DNA of 6,038 nucleotides from positions 1 through 6,038 of the forward strand of contig JAZUNZ010000021.1 in assembly GCA_045604405.1 (NCBI GenBank), read 5' to 3'. Shown piece after piece: positions 1 to 5,118 of the stretch; the first letter of the stretch is position 1; every line of letters begins with the position of its first letter. Source of the stretch: UMGS1649 sp045604405. GTDB taxonomy: Bacteria; Bacillota; Clostridia; TANB77; CAG-465. Made by a program: the position numbers and the translations under genes. The notes under the pieces were generated by a model. It did no database searches. It was not told the origin of the DNA and was given only the letters and a program-made list of their open reading frames with translations.

Positions 1-467
1 TTTTCGGTTTTAATAAACTTCATAATAATCCCTTGACCGATTTTATCTCCTTTTTTAATAAATGACCCAGCGTTGTTCAAACTTGAAAACGCAAATGCGA
101 TCTCTCCGTCATTGTCTGGGTTATTATAATAATCACTATCAATTACTCCAGTTGTATTAGAAAGTCTTATGTTTGTTTTAAATCCCATTGAACTTCTAGG
201 ATATATCATTAATACCTCATCTGGTTGCATAAATACTTTTACTCCAGTTGGTATTTTTGCTGTTCCGTGTGCTGGAATTATTTCATTAATTGGACTAAAA
301 AAATCATATCCTGCACTTGTTTTAGAACCTCTTTTAGGTAATTGATGTTTTTTATAATCTACTTGGTGCATTTCTAAGATATTATTAAAATCATCATCCC
401 ATTGTTTTTGACTAATTTGTTCAAAACCCCTTAATCTTTCTTCTGGTATATAAATATCTTGTGTCAT
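1..467 (-). CDS. dut: dUTP diphosphatase (dUTPase, trimeric type), 3' end cut by window edge
   Basis: Hydrolyses dUTP to dUMP and pyrophosphate, keeping uracil out of phage DNA and supplying dUMP for dTMP synthesis; cytosolic. I translated 155 residues from the ATG at 467 with no stop before base 1. Four of the five conserved motifs of the trimeric family are visible: motif 1 SAGYDFF (residues 51-57), motif 2 PRSSMGFK (90-97), motif 3 TGVIDSDYY (106-114) and motif 4 GDKIGQG (140-146). Motif 5, the Gly-rich C-terminal arm, would lie beyond base 1. The RGFE...LPKR lead-in (13-16, 43-46) resembles dUTPases of Gram-positive bacteria and their phages; here it is longer, placing motif 1 near residue 52 instead of about 25-35. 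Motif 3 carries a short insert (NNPDND, 115-120) before GEI, a variant I associate with phage enzymes. The start fits AGAGGTGA a few bases upstream, inside the end of the preceding gene; the ATG directly follows that gene's stop codon. Bases 61-120 are unusually GC-rich for the window. Confidence 0.95.
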   Translation of the reverse strand, partial: MTQDIYIPEERLRGFEQISQKQWDDDFNNILEMHQVDYKKHQLPKRGSKTSAGYDFFSPINEIIPAHGTAKIPTGVKVFMQPDEVLMIYPRSSMGFKTNIRLSNTTGVIDSDYYNNPDNDGEIAFAFSSLNNAGSFIKKGDKIGQGIIMKFIKTE

Positions 468-755
468 TTATTTCACCTCTCTAATATATTTTCCATATTC
501 CAATGCTATTTCGTGTTCTATTCTACAACCTCTTGCATTTTCCCAACCTGGCATAAAAACAACTGCATCAGCTTCAGACATTTTCTTTATAGATTCTCCT
601 AAATAATAAACTGGGCTTAGACCTTCACTTATATCTAAAACTGTATCTATAATTTGATGTCCTTCAGATTCTAGCATTTGAATAAGATTTTCTCTTTCTT
701 CTTTAATTTGTTTAGTTGATTTTCCCATCATAGGTTGACTTATCATTACTTTCAT
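468..755 (-). CDS. DUF4406 / nucleoside 2-deoxyribosyltransferase-like protein
   Basis: A 95-residue, single-domain cytosolic protein of the small Rossmann-like fold shared by nucleoside 2-deoxyribosyltransferases and phage DUF4406 proteins. Visible: an N-terminal strand and loop, KVMISQPMMGKS (residues 2-13), matching the family's usual I-S-x-P-M-x-G start; SEADAVVFMPGWENARGC (60-77), the hallmark A-D-x-x-x-x-x-P-G-W segment; and an acidic site RIEHEIA (78-84), where E80 is the likely counterpart of the catalytic Glu. Related enzymes exchange bases between deoxyribonucleosides or hydrolyse the N-glycosidic bond of deoxyribonucleotides; which, if either, happens here cannot be told from sequence. 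It starts at ATG 755 behind AAGGAG with an 8-base spacer, 2 bases after the stop of the upstream gene, and its stop abuts the dut start, so it is probably translationally coupled with dut. Fold assignment is fairly sure; enzymatic activity is inference. Confidence 0.8.
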   Translation of the reverse strand: MKVMISQPMMGKSTKQIKEERENLIQMLESEGHQIIDTVLDISEGLSPVYYLGESIKKMSEADAVVFMPGWENARGCRIEHEIALEYGKYIREVK

Positions 756-757
756 AT

Positions 758-1018
758 TTATTTCTCCTTTCTTCCAATCTTTTTTACTAAACCCTTTACC
801 TTTGCTTCTTCATAAGGCATTGGAGTAAAGTTGTAATCATTTCCTTCTCCATCCCACATATAATATTTATTTTCAAAAGGTTTATATTCTATTCCTTTTA
901 ATTGGGGATTTTCTACTGGAGAGATAACTTTAAGTAAGTCATCTCCTCCAATATAATAATTTCTTTCTTCTATAAATTTCTTAATTTCCCAAGGGTACAT
1001 ATAATCATCTTCTTTCAA
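758..1018 (-). CDS. Small phage protein of unknown function
   Basis: An 86-residue protein if it starts at TTG 1018, or 80 residues if it starts at the in-frame ATG at 1000 (MYPWEIKKF). I do not recognise a characterised family, though the pattern of a KKFIEERNYY helix, a QLKGIEYKPFENKYYMW hairpin and a PYEEAKVKGLVKK tail looks like small conserved proteins that recur in early regions of Gram-positive phages. It is soluble, mixed acidic/basic and rich in aromatic residues; no signal peptide, membrane segment or metal-binding cluster. The TTG start has AAAAAAGGAG but with a long 12-base spacer; the ATG has only a weak GAAAGAAG site 8 bases upstream. It is 20 bases downstream of the phosphoesterase stop and 2 bases before the DUF4406 gene, so it is part of the same transcript. 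Confidence 0.75.
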   Translation of the reverse strand: MKEDDYMYPWEIKKFIEERNYYIGGDDLLKVISPVENPQLKGIEYKPFENKYYMWDGEGNDYNFTPMPYEEAKVKGLVKKIGRKEK

Positions 1019-1030
1019 TAATTATTTATA

Positions 1031-1040
1031 CTCCTTTTTT
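1031..1040 (-). promoter_or_regulatory. Ribosome binding site for the 758-1018 gene
   Basis: On the minus strand this reads AAAAAAGGAG. The GGAG lies 12 bases before the TTG at 1018, longer than the 6-9 bases seen for most other genes here, and 30 bases before the alternative ATG at 1000. It is the only strong site in the gap, which favours the TTG start despite the spacing. Confidence 0.55.
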
Positions 1041-1980
1041 ACTTTTTTCTTCTCATATGTAATTTCTTTACTCCAAAAGTTTCTAATTCTGGAGTAATTT
1101 TATAAATATTTCCTTTATCATCAAAATCAACATCAACCCACCAGCAAGACTTATCATTAGCAAGTCCTTTACTTCTACAATAAGGTGTTTGGTCTTCTAA
1201 ACAACTTGTTTGAAAACAATGTGTTTGGTCTTGTTTCATATAAAATGATTGATGTATATGACCAGTTTGTAATATATCAGGTCTTTCTTCCAAAGGAATT
1301 GTATCTACATATTTTTGTAATTTATATGATTTAGCATAAGCTCCTCCACCAGAACCGTGGAATAATCTTATTTTAAGTTTACCTATTTTCATATCAGCAA
1401 CATCTGCTCCAAGATATTCAATATCATCTCTTTGTTGGGCTATAGATTTTACTATTTCACTTCCTGCAGATTTATACCACCAGTCATCGTGATTACCTTG
1501 AATGACATAAGTTTTACCACTAAATTCAGGATATTTATCAACACAATATTGAACTTGTCCTTCATAAGATGGTTCTCTTAATTCATAAACTTGCTCGGGT
1601 CTATTACTTCTTCCGTCTGTAAAATCACCAGAGTGAAGAATATGTTTAACTCCTTTATCTTCCGCTTTATCATATAAATATCTAAGTATATCTAGTCTGT
1701 CATATTTTGATGCTAAATGAGTATCACTAATCAATAATAATTTGAGATGTTCTAAGTTGTATGGCAATTCATACACATCATTATTTTTAGGAGGAGCTTT
1801 ACGAACTATTATCTCTCCGTTGACAAAGTCTATATTATAACCTTGCTCAGACATTAATGTGATTAAGCCAGCAACTTCGTAATCTTTTAATTCCAAATCT
1901 TTACAAATTTGTGCAAAAGATTTTTTCTTTCTTGCCATATAATAAATTTTATCGCATAATTCTTTTCTTTTTTCTTCCAT
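1039..1980 (-). CDS. Calcineurin-like metallophosphoesterase with N-terminal helix-turn-helix-like segment
   Basis: A two-metal phosphoesterase of the calcineurin-like superfamily, probably cytosolic; substrate unknown (nucleic acid, nucleotide or phosphoprotein are all possible). Numbered from the outer ATG at 1989 (316 residues), all metal-site motifs are present: SDTHLAS (88-94, D89 and H91), GDFTDG (121-126, D122), GNHDD (165-169, N166 and H167), FHGSGGG (210-216, H211) and GHIHQS (243-248, H244 and H246). Residues about 5-63 resemble a winged helix-turn-helix: charged helix, SFAQICKDLELKDYEVAGLI, then a short EQGYNIDFVNGEIIV hairpin. The C-terminus ends in a basic tail, MRRKK. I prefer the ATG at 1980 (313 residues): the ribosome binding site GAAGGGG directly abuts the ATG at 1989 but is 9 bases from the one at 1980. 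It follows the small membrane protein gene after a gap of about 55 bases. Confidence 0.9.
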   Translation of the reverse strand: MEEKRKELCDKIYYMARKKKSFAQICKDLELKDYEVAGLITLMSEQGYNIDFVNGEIIVRKAPPKNNDVYELPYNLEHLKLLLISDTHLASKYDRLDILRYLYDKAEDKGVKHILHSGDFTDGRSNRPEQVYELREPSYEGQVQYCVDKYPEFSGKTYVIQGNHDDWWYKSAGSEIVKSIAQQRDDIEYLGADVADMKIGKLKIRLFHGSGGGAYAKSYKLQKYVDTIPLEERPDILQTGHIHQSFYMKQDQTHCFQTSCLEDQTPYCRSKGLANDKSCWWVDVDFDDKGNIYKITPELETFGVKKLHMRRKK

Positions 1981-1989
1981 TTTAAACAT

Positions 1990-1996
1990 CCCCTTC
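1990..1996 (-). promoter_or_regulatory. Ribosome binding site that decides the phosphoesterase start
   Basis: The minus strand reads GAAGGGG followed at once by ATG (1989), TTTAAA and a second in-frame ATG (1980). A zero spacer to the first ATG is unworkable, while 9 bases to the second is normal, so translation most likely begins at 1980. Confidence 0.7.
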
Positions 1997-2035
1997 TATA
2001 TTAAACTAGCACCTTATTTACCTTTTATTCTTTGT

Positions 2036-2206
2036 TTATTTATTTCTAAATAATAATGCTGTATATAGCAAGGTAGCCCCAAGCCACTGTAAAGAAACAG
2101 CCCATTCTTGTTTATTAACAATTAAATTAAGAATTAAACTTCCTAATGCCCCAGTGACCATTAAAGCCGGAAACGCTATTTTTAGAATATCTACAATATT
2201 ATTCAT
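2036..2206 (-). CDS. Small two-helix membrane protein, unknown function
   Basis: I read an open frame of 56 codons from ATG 2206 to the TAA at 2036-2038. The protein begins MNNIVDILKIAFPAL and ends ATLLYTALLFRNK. Two hydrophobic stretches are evident: about residues 8-30, and about 36-53, joined by a short polar turn (NKQEW, 31-35), giving a helical hairpin with both ends probably on the same side; the C-terminus is basic. The ribosome binding site is the best in the window: GGAGGT with an 8-base spacer, lying inside the last codons of nrdG, and the two genes overlap by 8 bases (ATGAATAA). This argues strongly that it is translated. Candidate roles include a membrane anchor, a superinfection-exclusion or other host-membrane effector, or a small holin-like protein; the last is less likely, as no lysis gene is nearby. 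I do not recognise a named family. Confidence 0.8.
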   Translation of the reverse strand: MNNIVDILKIAFPALMVTGALGSLILNLIVNKQEWAVSLQWLGATLLYTALLFRNK

Positions 2207-2693
2207 ATATAATTACCTCCCCCTGTTTTAAAGATTTTTGAACATCTATAACTCTTTGATTTGACGACCCTTTCCATTTTAAAGTTATATCTCTTAAATC
2301 TTTTTTAAATTGTCCATCAATTAAAATATCAACCTGTTCTATTAGGTTATCACACCTTACGCTCTCAGACTCAAAATTACCGCCCGTATAGAGCCAAATG
2401 CTCTTTTCTGGATAAATTGCCTTAACTCTCCTTAAAAGTGCCGTGAGAGGCTCAATATTGCGTTCTATGAGAGGTTCTCCACCTAATATAGTTAATCTTT
2501 TAATATATTTTGGTTTTAATAACTCTATTATGTAATCTTCTGTTTCTTGAGTCCAAGTTTTTCCTTTGTTAAAATCCCAAGTATCAGGATTAAAACAACC
2601 AGGACAATGATAGGGGCATCCTTGAGTATATAAAGATACCCCAAATCCTTTTCCATTAACAGCCTCACATTCATCTATTAAATTATATTTCAT
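2199..2693 (-). CDS. nrdG: Anaerobic ribonucleoside-triphosphate reductase activating protein (radical SAM)
   Basis: NrdG uses a [4Fe-4S] cluster and S-adenosylmethionine to place the glycyl radical on NrdD; cytosolic, oxygen-sensitive. The 164-residue length is normal for the family. Visible: the cluster motif C26-x3-C30-x2-C33 (QGCPYHCPGCFNP, 24-36), the SAM-contacting GGEPL (71-75), WLYTGG (100-105), DGQFKKDLRD (126-135) and the family's C-terminal GSSNQRVIDV (142-151). The start ATG at 2693 lies inside the end of nrdD, overlapping it by 11 bases, with GGAAG about 8 bases upstream, so translation is coupled to nrdD, as expected for partner proteins. The gene differs from nrdD in base and codon use: about 32% G+C by hand count, and it uses ACG, CTC, AGC, GGC and AGG codons that are scarce in nrdD, suggesting a separate origin or a recombination joint at the gene boundary. 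Confidence 0.97.
   Translation of the reverse strand: MKYNLIDECEAVNGKGFGVSLYTQGCPYHCPGCFNPDTWDFNKGKTWTQETEDYIIELLKPKYIKRLTILGGEPLIERNIEPLTALLRRVKAIYPEKSIWLYTGGNFESESVRCDNLIEQVDILIDGQFKKDLRDITLKWKGSSNQRVIDVQKSLKQGEVIIYE
2215..2220 (-). promoter_or_regulatory. Strong ribosome binding site for the small membrane protein
   Basis: The minus strand reads GGAGGT, preceded by three further G residues, with an 8-base spacer to ATG 2206. It lies within the last codons of nrdG. Its strength and spacing are the main support for calling the 56-codon frame a real gene. Confidence 0.75.
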
Positions 2694-4887
2694 TATTTCG
2701 CTTCCAATTTTTCATTTTATTACTATGTTTATATCTATCTTCGGTTTCTTTTTGTTTTCCCCAATTAAAAGCAGTTTTATAATCACCTGTTAGATAGCCA
2801 GTAACTCTTCTTAATTGTTGTATATGTTCACTATGACACATTGGACATTCATCATTAAATTCATCTGTATATCCACAATCTAAACAAGTATCATTTGGAA
2901 CATTTAAAGCGAAGTAAGGTATATCTTTATCCATAGCATAATTAACTAATTCTTCAAGTGCTTCTAAGTTATTTTGAACTCCACTATCTAATTCTACATA
3001 AGTAATACAACCTGCATTACTATATCCTGTTAATTGACTTTCAATATCTATTTTTTCAAAAGGTGATACTTTCTTCCAAACAGGAACGTGAATTGAATTA
3101 GTAAAATATTCTCTATCAGAAACATTCTCTATTTCTCCATATTGAGCTTTAAATTTTTTCATTGCAGTATAGCATAAATTTTCAGCAGGAGTATAATAAA
3201 CACCTATATTTAATTTATATTCTTTTTTAAATTCTGCACATCTAGTTTTAAATAATTGTTCTATCTTTTTAGCCAACTCCATACCCTCATCAGTTGTATG
3301 GTCTTTGCCTATTAAAATTTGTAATGTCTCAGCTAGACCAATTTGTCCTAAAGCTAATGTACCGTGCTTCATTGCACTTTCAACTGTTTTACCATCATAG
3401 CCTAACATTAAACCATTCTCATACATAAATTTAGCAGACTCTGGACTTTGAGAACAAATATAATTATATCTTTCTATAAGCATATCTTTGGCTTCTCCTA
3501 TTTTTTTATCCAATAATTCCATAAATTTATCTACGTCTTTATCTGCTTCCATTGCTAATGTTGGCATTATAATTGTAACAGGACAAATATTTCCTCTTCC
3601 GTCTTTTGTTTGAGCATTTGTTCCTTCATCAGCATTAATGTCTAAACCATTGTATGTTCTACATCCCATAGTGCTTACATATGTTTTAGGGTCATTTTTA
3701 TCATATCCTGCATTAACAGACCAGTCTACATTTACATAATTAGGATATAATCTTTTTGAAGTTGATTTTAATGCTAATTTAAACAAATCATAATTAGGGT
3801 CTCCAGGTTTTCTATTAACCCCATTCATACATTGAAATATACCACAAGGGAATATAGGAGTTTTTCTTACTTTTCCTACACCTTCAATAGACCCCTCTAA
3901 TAATGCTTTAATAACCATTCTACCCTCTGGTAAAGTACAAGTACCATAATTTATACTTGTAAATGGTAATTGATTGCCAGAACGGCTTTGAAGAGTATTT
4001 AAATTATGATACATACCTTGAACGGCTTGCATTAATTCTTTTTCTGTTTTAGCCATTGCATATTTATAAACTTTTGGAAATTGTTTATAAAAATCATCTT
4101 CTATAGATAATTCATCTGATTCTTGTCTTAAATCACTTTCTTCAATAAATTCCATTCCTTCATTAAAATGTTTTCTAAATGATATTCTAACATAAGGAAC
4201 CATAGTCCAGTCTAAATGACTAGCACTTACTCCTCCGAATTGTTGAAGTGATTGTAATTGGAATAATACTGCAACCAATTGGAATGCTGTATTAATAGAA
4301 CGAGCAGGACGAACATCTGTTTGTCTAGTATTAAAACCTTCTTTTAATAGTTTATCAAAAGGAATTGTCAAACAATTGTGCATACCTACCGCATAACTAT
4401 CTAAATCGTGTATATATATTTCATTATTTAAATGATTTTCTCTTGACATATCAGATAAAATATAATCAAGAGCAAATTTTTTCATAAGGGAATTTTTTGC
4501 TTCTCCCATTCTTCCACCAAAAGAATATTCATCTACATTTGCATTTTGATTTTGAACATTAGAAGCTTCTAATTTTTCCGAAATATCTTTCATAAATTGA
4601 GAATTTCTTTCTCTAACTTTTGTTCTTTCATATCTATAAGTAATAAAATTTTTTGCTATATCTTTTCTATTACTAGCCATTAATTTTTCTTCAACGATGT
4701 CTTGAATCTGTTCAACAGACATATCTTCTTCAAAAGCACTTATATAATTGGCTATTTCTAAAGCCTTCTGATGAGCCTTTTCAGATATTTCTTTTTCTAC
4801 ATCCTCGAAAGAAAGTTCTACAGCCCTAACTATCTTTTCTTTATTAAATAATTCTTTTCTTCCGTCTCTTTTAATAACTTTTTCCAT
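2683..4887 (-). CDS. nrdD: Anaerobic (class III) ribonucleoside-triphosphate reductase, large subunit
   Basis: Reduces NTPs to dNTPs by glycyl-radical chemistry without oxygen, supplying phage DNA synthesis; cytosolic, activated by NrdG. The 734 residues are full family length. Domains in order: an ATP-cone allosteric domain (about 3-92, starting KVIKRDGRKELF), the ten-stranded barrel catalytic domain (about 100-650), a zinc site C668-x2-C671-x9-C681-x2-C684, and the glycyl-radical loop RRVTGYL (693-699) with G697 as the radical residue, followed by FNWGKQKETEDRYKH (707-721). Likely active-site cysteines are C172 (MHNCLT) and C409 (TMGCRTYNG); their spacing to each other and to G697 is close to C79, C290 and G580 of the phage T4 enzyme as I recall them. 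No intron, inserted endonuclease or frameshift is seen. It starts at ATG 4887 behind AAGGGG, 24 bases after the upstream stop, and overlaps nrdG by 11 bases. Confidence 0.98.
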   Translation of the reverse strand: MEKVIKRDGRKELFNKEKIVRAVELSFEDVEKEISEKAHQKALEIANYISAFEEDMSVEQIQDIVEEKLMASNRKDIAKNFITYRYERTKVRERNSQFMKDISEKLEASNVQNQNANVDEYSFGGRMGEAKNSLMKKFALDYILSDMSRENHLNNEIYIHDLDSYAVGMHNCLTIPFDKLLKEGFNTRQTDVRPARSINTAFQLVAVLFQLQSLQQFGGVSASHLDWTMVPYVRISFRKHFNEGMEFIEESDLRQESDELSIEDDFYKQFPKVYKYAMAKTEKELMQAVQGMYHNLNTLQSRSGNQLPFTSINYGTCTLPEGRMVIKALLEGSIEGVGKVRKTPIFPCGIFQCMNGVNRKPGDPNYDLFKLALKSTSKRLYPNYVNVDWSVNAGYDKNDPKTYVSTMGCRTYNGLDINADEGTNAQTKDGRGNICPVTIIMPTLAMEADKDVDKFMELLDKKIGEAKDMLIERYNYICSQSPESAKFMYENGLMLGYDGKTVESAMKHGTLALGQIGLAETLQILIGKDHTTDEGMELAKKIEQLFKTRCAEFKKEYKLNIGVYYTPAENLCYTAMKKFKAQYGEIENVSDREYFTNSIHVPVWKKVSPFEKIDIESQLTGYSNAGCITYVELDSGVQNNLEALEELVNYAMDKDIPYFALNVPNDTCLDCGYTDEFNDECPMCHSEHIQQLRRVTGYLTGDYKTAFNWGKQKETEDRYKHSNKMKNWKRNNEI

Positions 4888-4911
4888 TTTATATTCCCCT
4901 TTCTTTAAATT

Positions 4912-5118
4912 TTAAACATATTCTACATTACATTTTAAAAATTTAAGAACGTGAAATAACATATCATAACCAAATGCAGAAAATGTATATAAAGATTCAC
5001 ACTCTTCATTTTGAACATCTACAACAAATACATCATCATTATCAACTAAAATCTGATATTTGTCTGGGTTATTAATACATTTTTCTAACCATTCTTCATC
5101 TTCTTTCTTCCACATCAT
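4912..5118 (-). CDS. Small acidic phage protein of unknown function
   Basis: A 68-residue soluble protein with an acidic N-terminal half (KKEDEEWLEKC, about 4-14), a central strand-like stretch ILVDNDDVFVVDV (23-35), then ESLYTFSAFGYDMLFHVLKFL (41-61) forming a probable helix, and a NVEYV end. I do not recognise a characterised family; small proteins with this YTFS-x-x-GYD-like helix pattern occur among hypothetical proteins of Gram-positive phages. It has AGGAG with a 7-base spacer before the first of two consecutive ATGs (5118; the second at 5115), located inside the upstream phosphatase gene, which it overlaps by 23 bases. That overlap plus the short gap to nrdD makes it part of the same transcript. 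It has three cysteines (residues 14, 40 and 63) but no metal-binding spacing. Confidence 0.75.
   Translation of the reverse strand: MMWKKEDEEWLEKCINNPDKYQILVDNDDVFVVDVQNEECESLYTFSAFGYDMLFHVLKFLKCNVEYV

Noticed and set aside
1981..1989. Upstream ATG giving a 316-residue phosphoesterase
   Set aside because: The ribosome binding site touches this ATG with no spacer; the in-frame ATG nine bases later has normal spacing.
1990..2035. Gap between the membrane-protein gene and the phosphoesterase gene, considered for a terminator or small RNA
   Set aside because: It holds a ribosome binding site and AT-rich filler only, with no inverted repeat or GC-rich stem.
2030..2066. Possible promoter on the minus strand (TTGCTA with AT-rich sequence about 17 bases downstream) ahead of the helix-turn-helix phosphoesterase
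   Set aside because: The -10 position does not resemble TATAAT, and AT-rich sequence makes weak matches common; not enough to call.
2049..2067. Short inverted repeat TGCT-GTATAT-AGCA, considered as an operator or hairpin
   Set aside because: Arms of four bases around an AT core are expected by chance in such AT-rich DNA, and it falls inside the coding sequence of the small membrane protein.
2036..2206. Calling the two-helix membrane protein a holin
   Set aside because: Size and hairpin topology would permit it, but no endolysin or other lysis gene is nearby and it sits in a nucleotide-metabolism block, so only a neutral name is justified.
2683..4887. Pyruvate formate-lyase-like glycyl radical enzyme as an alternative to NrdD
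   Set aside because: The ATP cone, the C-terminal zinc cysteines, the RVTGYL radical loop and an NrdG-type activase next door all point to class III ribonucleotide reductase.
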